Shown: positions 10,058 to 21,057 of the stretch, piece by piece
How the letters are laid out: every line of letters starts with the position of its first letter
Numbering within the stretch: position 1 is the stretch's first letter
NCBI GenBank assembly: GCA_010093485.1
Contig: MU001497.1
Span: forward strand, 796,513-860,512
Source: Karstenula rhodostoma CBS 690.94
Taxonomy: Eukaryota; Ascomycota; Dothideomycetes; Pleosporales; Didymosphaeriaceae
Direction of reading: 5' to 3'
Length of the DNA stretch: 64,000 bases
The notes under the pieces: model-generated
Databases searched by the model: none
Seen by the model: the letters and a program-made list of their open reading frames with translations, nothing else
What the model was told of the DNA's origin: nothing
Position numbers and translations under genes: made by a program

Positions 10058-13000
10058 ATGCCATATACTGATGCCGACATCCCGGATGTATCGTCTCTGT
10101 TTTCGCAAAGTCAATCACCAGCACGGCACCGTTCAGCAGAATCGCTTTCCGCCCTACGTCGATCTATATCGCACCGATTCTTACATCAGAACACGGACTC
10201 TACTCAAAAGCTTGCCCAGCGGCCTTCGCAGCGCTTCGGAGGAACAACCAAGGTGATCGCGCCAGCACTTAGCACGTCGGTCAGGAGCCCGGTCAAGAGG
10301 GTCTTCTCATTGCATAAAAGCAAGCCCTCTAACAAGTCGGGAACGATTTCGCGCGCCGTTCCTGCGAGTACTACCTGCCCTCCGGCTGCCCTCCGCAAAC
10401 CTGCCACTGTCATGGCCAATCAGGCAGAACAACCTAGCAGTGGTTGCATAGGACCAGTGTATAACCACTTCCACTTCCACACCCGACAGCAATCTCAAAC
10501 CCATATGCGCACCCGAAAGCGTAGCAGCAGTACAACGCTCTCCACCACTCACCACAATTCGGGAGGAAATTCCTTTTCATCACCCGCTTCTCTAGCAGGC
10601 GTCATTGAAACTTATAAGAACAACCACAGCGACCTCCATCGCAGAACGAGCACTCGGCACAGTCTAGGCAGCCCCCGCTCCAGAGTACCGCATCATTCAC
10701 CAAAGCCAAAACCGCGAATTGAGGTTGTCATTCCAAACGAACAGCTTGATGAAAAGCCACTTCCGACCAGCCCATTTTTCCAAAAGTCATATCACACCCA
10801 CGCTAGGACGATATCTGGAGAAATCGAAATAATCTACAACGTGTCGCCGCCCTCAGCCCCAGGTCGGATGCTGATCCGAGACTCCATAGTCTCGCCACCA
10901 AGCTCACAGCACGTCCGTTCTCAGCCTTTAGTTCATGCTGGTATTGATTCCAAAACATCAAAGTCCGAAATGGGGTCCCCGGATCTATCGCTTGGAACTG
11001 GGAACTCGTCGGATGACTCCCGCGACTACGACTCGTCTTCTGTCTACAGCAACCATTCTTCTTGCACCAGCAATGAAGGCGAGCGAAAACACAACAAAGC
11101 ACACTCTTCTCACGATCGTACTCCCAGCGGAGGGTCTTCGGTCGCGTCCCCGGTTAATGCACGGATCGAAGAGGCGCCCCCTCGTGAGACTGCGAAGTCC
11201 GATGTTTCTGAAACCCGACACTTAGCGAGTCCGTCATTACCACGACGCCACGCACAGCATCCTCCCATAGAACACGATCATGCGTTTATACCTTCGTGTC
11301 CGCTCCGTCCTTTACGTGTCGCATCGGGTCCTCCACCTTGCCGCCAAGCATCTCTTGCTCGAACCTCCACCATTCACAGCAGTCGTGGCAGACGTGCATC
11401 CGCTAAAGCTATGGGTGTAGTCGCCGTCCGCCAGCCCTTCTCGCCCAACATCCGCAGTCCGACCTGGAGCGAGGCCGAAAATGAGCTCGAGGCACAACTC
11501 ACTGCCTTCTCCGACGATAATGCTTTCATATGGGACGATGCATGGAACGATATCATCACACAACAACGATCACCGCTAAGTCCGCAGGGTCTAGCGCGAG
11601 CCGACTCCGTGACGTATGACATTTCCCCCTGGGTTCCTCCCCCTCAAGTGCCTAGGAAGTCTAGTAGGCGAACAACGATCGTGGATTACGATGGTGCTTT
11701 CCGTCTGTCCAAGGTGCATGAAGACCACATTGTATCGCAGCTCAAACGCTCTCGCAGCAAAGCAAAGGATCTCAGTATAAGAATTCCATTGTCAAGACGT
11801 ATGACGACCGACACCTTCGTTCTTTCGCCGATCCCAATACCACCCAAGGACATCAAAAGGACCATTACACCCGAAGTAGCCGAAGGTGTCATCTTTAGCA
11901 TTTTGAGCAACCTCGAAAGCCTCGATGATCTCTTCGCGTGTGCCATCGTCAACCGCGGCTTCTACCGTGTATTCAAGCGTCATGAGCTCGAGCTCATGAA
12001 GGCTGCCCTACAAAAGATGTCACCGCCCGCATGGGAACACCGCGAGATCTGTTATCCAGGTCACGACCGACTTGAAGAAGAAGAACTGGACCGCCCCAGG
12101 CAGGAATATACCCCAACCTCGTTCATCCAGTACTACACCCGCGATATGTACATCATCGCAGCTATCAAGTCTTTGATCAAAGACAAGTGCCAGTCCTTCA
12201 TGCGACCAGAGATATCCGAGGCCATCGTTAGTGAAGACCCATATCATTCAGCACGTGTCGATGATGCACTCTGGCGCATTTGGACCTTTTGCAAGATTTT
12301 TGGTTCCGGAAGAGGACGCGAGGAAGATATCGTTGCACAAATGGACTGGCTGAAAGGTGGCCCAATGGTTCATCAGAAGACTGCCACACACTGTGCTCTT
12401 TTCGCCGACGATTTCAATGAGACTTTGGCAAGCGCCCCAGAATGCTTCGCCAAGGGCAATGAGGGTGGCCTGTCTGCGGAGCAACTTTTCGACATGATGG
12501 AGCTGTGGAACTGCCTGGGTGTTCTACTGCAGCCAATGGAAGGCCGCACCATCCAGGCTAGGGAATATGGCATCTATGACAACACCAATGTTCGTGGCGG
12601 TGATATTGATGGTGAGGAGTTGATGCTTGGTAAGTAATGCTTCTACATTGACCTGCAAACCACTAACATATGCAGACGAATGGTACTACTACCTTCTCAC
12701 TCTGGGTCTCTCCACCATCCTCGAGCTCACGGCCCCATGCGCCAAAGCCGATGCTTCGGTCTTCATTCTTGCTTCTCAGAACGGATGGGCGAACTGGAAC
12801 CCTCCCATGTTCGGTGGTACGCGCCGCAACTTCCTCAAGGAAGCCGCATCGCGAGTATACGAAGACAAGATCACTCGCACCTATGCCGAGAATTCGAACA
12901 AGGACGTTCAGCGTGCGCTGTCCAAACAGCGTATCCAGAAGCACATCTCTGAACTCCGTCACAGGAAGAACAGTGGCGAAAGACTGAACGTTGTCCTTAT

Positions 13001-13682
13001 GAGCCAGGAGCGACCGATTAGTGAGTGGGAAGGTGTCATCAACAACTTGACGAGGCCACTCCCAATTCCTACGTCGGGCAACAACATAGTTTCTCACATT
13101 CCATCTTTACACTCCGCAAACTTGTCCATTTCAGCCCCGGAGCTTCCGACGGCCCGCACGCCTTCGCCACTTCCGCGCCCTCAATCTCCCCCACGCCGCA
13201 TCGTTGCGCAACCCCTACTCCCTACCCCGCCGCCCTCTACTGTTCCCAGCACCAGAGACCGAAGCAGCCTTGCGCTGAGCGACACGCACCCTGCATTCAG
13301 ACAGTCGCGATCTGGGAACATCCCAGAGATGCCACGCTTGGACGAGCACCCTGCATTTGTGAACCAAATGCTAAGAGTGAGCAATGAATTTGACCGTAAA
13401 TCGAATCCTATCTCAGCGCCAGCATCAAGTGCAACCAACAGTCAGAGCCACAGCCAGCGCAGCAGTCCTTCACTAGATAGCCACTCAGCCTTCCAACAAC
13501 ACCCTGCTCAACGCATGGCCCAAGATCTCGGACCTGTCGAAAATTCCGTCGACCGCGCAGTATACCGCATCGTAGAGATGGGTTTTACGCCTGAGCAGGC
13601 GAGACAAGCGCTCAGACGAACCGATCTGGGCGACGGCCTGAGGGTCGATCGGGCGGTCGAGCTGCTGCTCAGGGAGATGTGA
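10058..13682 (+). CDS. Large F-box-like and UBA domain protein
   Basis: Two exons, 10058-12629 and 12676-13682, joined across a 46-nt intron (GTAAGT, CTAAC, TGCAG), give 1192 residues. The start ATG is the first in frame after in-frame non-ATG sequence and sits in a good context (CCACGATGC). Residues 1-590 are basic, Ser/Pro/His-rich and probably disordered. About 598-650 has an F-box-like helix set (SILSNLESLDDLFACAIVN, then FYRVF). A conserved globular part spans roughly 650-1010. The last 45 residues are a UBA domain (VEMGFTPEQARQALRRTD, then DRAVELLL). UBA domains bind ubiquitin and F-box motifs bind Skp1, so a role in ubiquitin signalling is likely but inferred. Fungal homologues are uncharacterised as far as I know. 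Confidence 0.85.
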
Positions 13683-14922
13683 ACTCGCATCTACTGATCT
13701 CTTTTCACGTCGTTCTTCATTTCGTTGCCAATATTTTATACCCGTACTTTAGTCTACGATCTTTCATGATACCCAAAATTTCTTATGTTTGCGGCAGGAA
13801 CCATCAACGAGCGTGGAGTTAGTCAGGTCTTTCTTCAATTCATTTCTTTCGGATCGTACTTGAGCATAGCGACGTTGGAGTTACCGTCATTGTAATATGT
13901 ATACTTATCAGGGAGGGGTTTGAGCATCAATCAAATGGTTACGTTCACAGAGGCTTCCTTGGTGCGCTTTATTGAAGTGATTGGAAGTCGTTACGTTGCT
14001 TCCTGACTGCGGCAGAACACATCAGTTGTCTCAGATCCTCGTTGGGTGACAGTCCGTCATCAATCGCACGGTTAACCAGCGAAAGACGACATCGCCGACC
14101 GTACAGCATCCTTCGGGCGAGAAATTTGAATCTTTCAACGAAGACGTTTGCAGATCGAAGGGAGCCTGCATCTCGCGCAACGCATCGTCGATCAGAGACA
14201 CATTTTTTCTGGCAGGCTGAGACTCTTAATCATGCATGGAGTGTCGTTACGAGTTGATGATTTGCTAGCGAAGCGCTTTGAAATCAAGCAGGATCATTCC
14301 TCTCATACACGCCGCGCCATCATGTTCATTTGATGTCATGGTACCTAGCGCGCGGCGTATGCTGAAGAATTTGCTTATGATCTGGCTATCGTGGCCTGAC
14401 ACAGCCCTATGATCCACGCTCGCTTCCTTCGTCTCACCTTCCGAGCAATACATATTATCATTGTCTCTTTCAGTGTCGTGCCGCGTACCCGCATTGTCAT
14501 CGATTTTATAAGCGCCATGCGTTAAGACAGGCTGGGCTGTGCAACCATGTAGGTAAACGGCGTTGTCATGCGCGAGTCGTGAGGTTTCGAATTCGTGCAT
14601 AGCCACGCCCAGCCTGGTCGTGGGGGCTATGAGCGCTTCGCACGAGGACACCGGAGACGGGTGTACCCGGCTAACACGCCGAACCTAATATGCGTTCGGA
14701 TAAAGCCGTTCGTAAAACTTACGAGACTGGGTCCGCACAGTGTGCGGAGTTGGCGGCACTTCGCCGTTTGACGGAACGAGGGCTGGAGGCCGTATAGTCG
14801 AGACTCCGAACATCTCTGCTCTCCTCAGAAGGCAACCGAGCCGAACACGAGCAATACCATCTCGGGATTGTACACATCAAGTCGACATCCGGTGAAAGAT
14901 GCGCGGCGTCGGCCGCAAATGT
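13683..14922. other. Intergenic region with one imperfect hairpin
   Basis: No gene supported. An inverted repeat with 12 paired bases and a 2-nt bulge joins 14304-14317 and 14350-14361, with a loop of about 32 bases that itself can pair. A shorter palindrome, CCGCACA-G-TGTGCGG, lies near 14733. A minus-strand frame at 14265-14600 is open for about 110 codons from an ATG but has no recognisable feature. Confidence 0.5.
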
Positions 14923-15405
14923 TCAGTCCTTACTGACATACCCCATTCCCTTTCTCCACCAGGCCCAAATGCCCAGCTCTTGTATTTTCGCTCCGAAATC
15001 CTTGACACTTTCCACTTCCTCTGCTTTCCCATAGGTCACAAGCCCCTCGGGGCCTTCCGGTAGTTTCTCGCTCGGCTTTTTGACGAGTTGAAAGTCCTTG
15101 TAGCGAAGCCTTTGCACGGTAGATACCCAGTCTCTCACACCCGATTCTGTGCCTTGACAGTACATGATGCCGGGACAGCCACCATAGCGAAGGAGCGCGT
15201 ATACATTGTAGTTTGAAGCCGCGGCGCGGAGTTTGGCAACTTTCTTGCGGGATGTTATATGGTGTGTTCGTATGAGGGCGTTAAAAGTGGGAGGAGGCAT
15301 GCCATCGAATAATTTCCTGCTTCTTCCTGTACATATAATTCGTCCTCGTCTTCTTTCTTGCGATGGTGTTTTATGAATCTCAGTAGCATGGCGACGATCG
15401 TGCAT
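14923..15405 (-). CDS. Prp3 C-terminal (DUF1115)-type domain protein
   Basis: Single exon of 160 residues from the first ATG (15405); the frame is open a few codons further only with GTG. Residues about 45-110 contain FNALIRTHHITSRKKVAKL followed by a short strand and GCPGIMYCQGTESGVRDWV, then RLRYKDFQL. This resembles the Prp3 C-terminal/DUF1115 fold, in which 'HH..SRKK' precedes 'G.PG...V.G'. That domain occurs at the end of spliceosomal Prp3 and, usually after an RWD domain, in RWDD2-like proteins. Here no RWD domain or Prp3 N-terminus is encoded, so this is a stand-alone version; an upstream exon may be missing. Function is unknown. It is divergent from MRS2. Confidence 0.65.
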   Translation of the reverse strand: MHDRRHATEIHKTPSQERRRGRIICTGRSRKLFDGMPPPTFNALIRTHHITSRKKVAKLRAAASNYNVYALLRYGGCPGIMYCQGTESGVRDWVSTVQRLRYKDFQLVKKPSEKLPEGPEGLVTYGKAEEVESVKDFGAKIQELGIWAWWRKGMGYVSKD

Positions 15406-15546
15406 ACTGAAACGCCCTCCCACGTGACGACGTCGCGCTAGCGCATCTTTGATTTTCCAGAACGTCAGACGTCACGGCTCTGGGCGACGGTTCGCAACCA
15501 ACCGCATGGATTGCCGTCGAAGATACGATTCTGCGAATGGAGAGTT
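15406..15546. promoter_or_regulatory. 141-bp bidirectional promoter
   Basis: Only 141 bases separate the start codons of the Prp3-domain gene and MRS2. The interval contains CACGTGAC (15421), an E-box of the Cbf1/Pho4 type, GACGTC near 15428, and CAGACGTCACGG near 15466, which holds a CRE-like TGACGTC on the minus strand. Both transcripts must start within or near this space. Factor identity is inferred from motif match alone. Confidence 0.6.
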
Positions 15547-17361
15547 ATGAAGCTGATGCCGCTTCGTAAAATCGCAGCCCCTTCGCCGTCGGTGCTGAGT
15601 TTCCTGAGACACGCCCTCGAACCGACGAGCGCGCCTTGCGCGGCCTGGAGTGGCCAGAGATGCGGATACGCGACGAGTAGCATTGGGGGGAGAGCAGGTA
15701 CGGGCTCAATAGGTGGACATGCTAGGAGTGGGAGTGTAGCGTCTTGTAGGGGACTTGCGCCGCAGCAGGAAGGTTCTCTCGACCTGGGCACAATACAGTC
15801 GGAATCAGCTTTACTCGCGCCGCAGCGCTTCAGTCGCAATGTATCGATACACTCGCAAACCCCCGCCTTCCACCGACGACCTTTCTCGACTACAAGCTTT
15901 AACAAAGTATGGGAACTCTTTGGACGAAGAAAGCCGCGAGAGTCGCGCTCGCTACCGCCGCCACCTCCCCTGAGCGAGGTCATGGGAGACGCTCCTATTC
16001 CAATTGGCTTCGAGAGCTTGGGACGTATGACACGGGCGGCAAACGAGCTGAAGATGCGATGTACGGAGCTCGACGATCAAGGCAACGTCACAATGGTTAG
16101 CGGGGAGTTCAAGAAGAGTGAATTGATCGCTAAGGTAAACCGCGAGTCTGCAAAGGACTGAGCATAGCGCTGACCAGATACCAGTACGGTCTTCTCCCTC
16201 GCGATCTCCGCAAGATCGATTCTTCCCTCCTACCCAACATCCTCATCCGACCGACCGCTATTCTGATCAACCTTCTCCACATCCGCGCCCTCATAAAACA
16301 CAACCGTGTACTGGTGTTCGACGCATACGGCACCACAGACTCAAAGTCACAGTCTGTCTTCATGTACGATCTTGACTCGAAGCTCCGCCAGAAAGAGTCA
16401 GCCGTGACCGGGAACTTGGCCTACGAATTCCGCGCCCTAGAAGCCGTCCTCATCAGCGTCACGCTCAGCCTGGAGAAGGAATTCGAAGGTGTCAGCGAGC
16501 CAGTCATGCGGGTGCTTATGGAGCTCGAAGAGGACATTGACAGAGACAAGCTGCGATATCTACTCGTGTACTCCAAGAAGCTTGGTTCCTTTGAGCAGAA
16601 GGCGAGACTCGTCAGGGACGCATTGAGCGAGCTCCTCGATGCCGACGATGATCTGTCAGCCATGTATCTATCCGAGAAGGCGGCCGGCACACTGCGCGAA
16701 GAAGACGACCACACCGAAGTCGAGATGCTCCTGGAATCCTACCACAAAGTCGCCGACGAAATCGTCCAAGCAGCTGAGAACCTCGTGTCCAGCATCCGCA
16801 ACACCGAGGAAATGTACGTTGTGCCACCCCCTCATCATCCTCAAAACACAAGCTAATGCACACCCCAGCGTCAAAGCCATCCTCGACGCCAACCGCAACT
16901 CCCTCATGCTGCTCGACCTCCGCTTCTCCATCCTCACCCTCGCCCTCACAGCTGGCACCTTCGTCGCCGCCCTCTACGGCATGAACCTTAAAAACTTCAT
17001 CGAAGAGTCCGACTTCGGCTTCTGGGGCGTCTCCGCCTGGTGCACCGTCTTCGGCTTCATCGTGGCCGTCTACGGCATCCGCAAGCTGCAGCGCGTCCAG
17101 CGCCTCAGCATGTGGGGCCACGGCGGCGACAAGAATATGACTACGAAGGGCAACTGGGGCGTCGGCGCGTGGGGCGGCAAGAGCAGGGATCCGTGCGGGC
17201 CTGGGGAGAGCTTGGGCGTACCGCGTCTGAGGGCTGGCGAAAGTCTGGGGGATTTGATCCAGAGGGAACGACTGCTTGCGAGGCGGATCGCGAAGGCCGA
17301 GGTGCATGCTGAGGAGGCGGCGAGGTCGGGAACTCCCGGCGTGGGGAAGCTGCGCTTTTGA
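15547..17361 (+). CDS. MRS2: Mitochondrial inner-membrane magnesium channel Mrs2
   Basis: Three exons, 15547-16134, 16185-16813 and 16869-17361, give 569 residues; introns are 50 and 55 nt with CTGAC and CTAAT branch sites. Mrs2 is the CorA-family Mg2+ channel of the mitochondrial inner membrane, needed for matrix Mg2+ and group II intron splicing in yeast. The N-terminus is basic and Ser/Ala-rich (a probable targeting peptide). The region after intron 1 has the family block LLPRDLRKIDSSLLPNILIR. A long helical domain follows. Two membrane helices flank the signature GMN (residues 443-445), followed by an acidic loop (NFIEESDFGFWG). The C-terminal 90 residues are basic. The start is the first in-frame ATG; a second at 15556 would shorten it by three residues. 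Confidence 0.95.
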
Positions 17362-18021
17362 GCGTGGCTGTTGAGCGTGGTGTCTTCTTCGTGTTTGTTC
17401 TTTTGCTTGGTCTGTTTAGATGCGTGTGGCTCTCTACTCAGATATCCCCTCTCTGTTACTATTCTTTCTGTCGGCTATAGAGACGCGCATAGACTGGGTG
17501 GATTGGGCTTCGTACAGGCATAGCGGCGGCGTTCTGGGAACATGTGTCGAACAGAGGTAGGAACGGTCCTGATGGTTTGCATATACCGTGTATGAATGTG
17601 TAGAACAGCGATGTATATGATGTGCTCAAAGCTTGTCGGTGTGACCAAATCACTTCAGTCTGAACCCAAATGTAATGACACTCCGAGCGGGCTTCCTTTC
17701 GGATGAAGTAATAGCGTTTGGTTGATTAAAGAGAACGAGTCTGGCACGATTCTGATTCACCATCACATAGTCTATGGAAACGACTGCAGCCACCCATGAT
17801 CTCCCCCGATACCCATGGAGGTGAAGCTGCATAGGGAGCTTGAGATCGACTTGAGCCCCCAAAAAAGGGATCTTTCCTCTTGCGCAAGCTATCGCCTACG
17901 CCGAATTGAAGCCAACCGAACTGCTTCCATCGAATGTGGCGTTTAAACCACATGCAAAAGGAGCCTGTTCTTTGCTTCCGTCATAACGTCGTATAGTTCA
18001 TATCACATCTTGCGCGGTCCT
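17362..18021. other. Convergent intergenic region
   Basis: Lies between the 3' ends of MRS2 and ADE4. Only short open frames are present, with no splice context. It should hold both polyadenylation regions. Confidence 0.6.
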
Positions 18022-19897
18022 CTACGGGTGGTCATTCAGATTGTGAAGACTAATGTCTTGACCAGAGCCACCGCGGAGCTCTTCCAAGCTGGGTCGACGG
18101 CTTGAGTCCAAGCTGTCGGCCTTCGCAGTGCCGTTGGCAAGGCTAGCGCCGTTCAATGGCCCCCATTCTGGGCTTCCGCTCTCGGCTGGAATGACGTTGC
18201 CGTGCTGGTCAACCTCCTATACACGTTATCAGCACAACGTCCTGAAAGCTGTGGACAGGTCCAGACTTACCACTCCCTTAGCAGCCATACGGATCTGTGT
18301 CTGGTCTGCTACGCCGTGCATCACTGCCTCGCGAGCCTTCTCCACGACCTTCTTCTTCTTGCTTTCGCCACGCACCTTTTCGAGATGCTCAAAGTAGCCA
18401 TCATCTACTGGGGTGACATACTTTCCACAGAAGACGCCAACCTCAAACTCCTGCTCTGCTGGGTTACGAGGTGATAAGGACGCACAGGCACGCACAAGGT
18501 CCTCTAGATTTTGATAGACGACATCGTCTGCACCAATATGCTTCGCGATAGCGGTGGAGTCTCTGTGGTGGGCAATGAGCTCTGATGATGACGCAAGATC
18601 GATACCGTAGATATGTGCGTTGGTGATAGGAGGCGCGCATGAGGCGAAGTAGACCTTCTTTGCGCCGGCTTCTCTCGTCATGAGTACGATTTCCCGCGAT
18701 GTGGTTCCACGCACGATTGAATCATCCACCAAGAGCACATTCTTGTCTTTGAACTTCTTTGGCATAGGGTTGAGCTTCGCTCGGACACCCTTCTGCCGGA
18801 GTTTCTGAGACGGCATGATGAAGGTGCGGAAAATGTATCGGTTCTTTACGAAACCCTGGACATATGGCTTGTCGAGCGCTTCAGCAACACATATGGCAGA
18901 AGTGATGCTCGTCTCCGGAATGGGCATCACAACGTCAATCTCAGCCAGCTTCTCCGGACCGAGTTGGTTTTTGATTGTTTCGGCCAATGTGAATCCCATG
19001 TTGCGACGACTCTCATCAACATCGATACCGTCAATGACACTGTCGGGACGCGCAAAGTAGACATACTCGAAGATATCTGGGGTGTACTTCAGCAGTGGGT
19101 GAACTTGGCTGAAAACAGGCTCTTCGCCCTTCTCGATAAAGACGGCCTGGCCAGGGAGGATATCTTGGAAGTCTTTGTAGCCACACTGGACAAGGGCCAC
19201 GCTTTCAGAGGCCATCATGTAGTCTTTACCAGTGCCGCACTCCGAGGGCTTAGATCCCAAGACTAGAGGACGGATGCCGTAGGGGTCGCGGAAGCCAATC
19301 AAGCCAAAACCTGCAAGCATGGCCACACACGCCCACCCGCCAACGCAGCGCTTGTACATCCGTTCCAGGGCTGCAAAGCAATCGTTGGCGTTGATACGCG
19401 CCTTTCCAGTCTCATTGAGCTCATTTGCGAATATGTTCAGCATCAGTTCGCTGTCACTCTCGGTGTTGATATGCCTGTGTGCCTCTTTGTCCAAATGCTC
19501 ACGTAGTGCCGGCGCGTTGATAAGGTTACCATTGTGGCTCATGGCAATACCGTACGGGCTGTTGACGTAGAAAGGCTGAGCCTCAGAGTTGGCGCTGCTT
19601 CCAGCAGTTGGGTAGCGAAGGTGGCCGAGACCCATGAAGCCAGGAAGGTCGGCGACTCGTGCGCCATCCTGGAAAACCCTGGAGGCCATGCCATTTCCCT
19701 TGCACTGGTGGAAGCGGCCACGCGAGTCACCGCTCACGATGCCTGCCGCATCCTGTCCGCGGTGTTGGAGGAGGTAGAGCGCCTCGTGTACCTCGCTGGC
19801 GGCGTGTATAGATTTCCTTCGCGTCTTAGCAGAGCTCGGTTGAGTAGTTTGTGGTCTCTTACGGATCCGCGTGGATCACAGCAATGATACCACACAT
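18022..19897 (-). CDS. ADE4: Amidophosphoribosyltransferase (purine step 1)
   Basis: Three exons on the minus strand, 19863-19897, 18271-19816 and 18022-18216, give 591 residues. Intron 1 is 46 nt (GTAAGA) and intron 2 is 54 nt (GTAAGT, CTGAT branch). The enzyme makes 5-phosphoribosylamine from PRPP and glutamine, the committed step of IMP synthesis. The start MCGIIA puts the nucleophilic Cys at position 2 with no propeptide, as in eukaryotic microbes. The glutaminase domain shows [17 protein letters not shown] and the PRPP-binding loop [13 protein letters not shown] near residue 370. Without intron 1 the conserved N-terminus would be lost, which supports the tiny first exon. The C-terminal 64 residues (exon 3) are polar and probably disordered. 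Confidence 0.95.
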
Positions 19898-19899
19898 GG

Positions 19900-19906
19900 T
19901 GAGTCA
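19900..19906. promoter_or_regulatory. Gcn4/CpcA-type site next to ADE4 start
   Basis: TGAGTCA, the palindromic bZIP core recognised by Gcn4/CPC1, ends two bases before the ADE4 start codon on the minus strand. Purine and amino-acid genes are Gcn4 targets in yeast. The site would lie within the leader rather than far upstream, so function is uncertain. Confidence 0.35.
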
Positions 19907-20486
19907 GGAGGTGTGAATACGGCGTTTCTGTGAGTCTGGAGACAACGCGTTAGCCGTTATCAGTGTAAAAGTGGCGGCGGATAGATAGTAGGGAGGCTCA
20001 GTCAGGAAGTCTTTTTGCGCTCATGCCCTAGGGTCGCAAGTCTAACATCTAAAAAAAATTGACGAGATCATCATAGTGAGGAGAGGTGTTGAGAGTTGTA
20101 ACTGGGTAAATACGCACGTATGACTTAGTTCTGGGCTGCCCCGCGGCTGGTTCAATCCTCGGTGAAGGTGGGGTGTAGGAAGAAAGGGTGGCCAAGGCAG
20201 GCAGTCAGTAAGGTGCAAGGTCCATATTCTGGACCAGTAGCGTAGAAGACGATTGGGTTCGTAAACGGGTTGGGGCTGTCGTCCCAGGAGTGGTCACACA
20301 TGGTTGTGGACTCTGGTAGCTTTTTCCACGTTTTTAGGTTGAAGATTTTCTGCCCGACTGCTCCGGGTTCGCGGCCTTGGCGCTGTCTACCGCCCGGCCC
20401 GCACGTGCAGCGACATCGCTCCTCGCATATCACCGGCATTTGCGCCTCTCGTGATTTGCTTCTCATCGGGCTGACCTGTGACCACA

Positions 20487-20594
20487 GAATTGTGTTGAAA
20501 CCAAGAACATTGCAAGGCTGCCGCAGAAGCATGGCTGCGGCAACGCTGCAAATTCGTTGGTTTTCTTAAACCGTTCACAGTTTCAACAAAATTC
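20487..20594. repeat. Imperfect inverted repeat, possible MITE remnant
   Basis: GAATTGTGTTGAAAC at 20487-20501 pairs with GTTTCAACAAAATTC at 20580-20594 with one mismatch. A second perfect 8-bp pair, TGCCGCAG and CTGCGGCA (20519-20526, 20535-20542), forms the centre. The intervening sequence pairs only partly. The layout suggests an old foldback element; no target duplication is visible. Confidence 0.35.
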
Positions 20595-21057
20595 CGAGGT
20601 ACTACGCTATTCCGATTGCACGGCACACAGTAGTCAGGTCATTCACATGCCGGTCTCCATGGTTCCCAACCACTACATGTGTTTCGGACAAGAACGAAAT
20701 TTGCGTTGCGGAGGCAGTCGAAACCCTGCAGCTACCCACTGTATTCTAAGTCTGTATTATTTTACTTCCAAGTGCTGGACCTGTCTCGGAGCATGAAATA
20801 GCAAGAGGAAACATGTCCGGTTTTGCTACAGGGCTATTTGAAGTATGGCGTATTGGAAAGGCGAGCGGACATCATAGTGAAGGTGCACGCGCATGCACTT
20901 ACGGTGGGACTGTCATTGAAAAAAGGAAAGCTGTATGTCCAGTCATTCGCAGTTCTGCAAAAAGGGCACTATCCGCCCAGGACAACCCAATTCATAAATG
21001 ACAAGAAAAGATATAACCGGTACTACGCCCAACCCCGTAACTATGCGCGCTACCATA

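Larger units (their letters stand above)
19898..21057. other. ADE4 promoter region and DFG5 3' flank
   Basis: About 1.2 kb with no supported gene. It contains the Gcn4-like site beside the ADE4 start and an imperfect inverted repeat at 20487-20594. A 126-codon minus-strand frame at 20152-20532 overlaps that repeat and has no domain signature. Confidence 0.5.

Noticed and set aside
14265..14600. About 110-codon minus-strand frame
   Set aside because: Overlaps a hairpin, has no recognisable features and no codon or splice support.
20145..20165. tRNA B-box-like GGTTCAATCC
   Set aside because: The flanking bases do not form a T-stem and no A-box or acceptor stem is found at the right distance.
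20152..20532. 126-codon minus-strand frame
   Set aside because: Its 5' part lies in the inverted repeat at 20487-20594, and the product is low in protein-like character.
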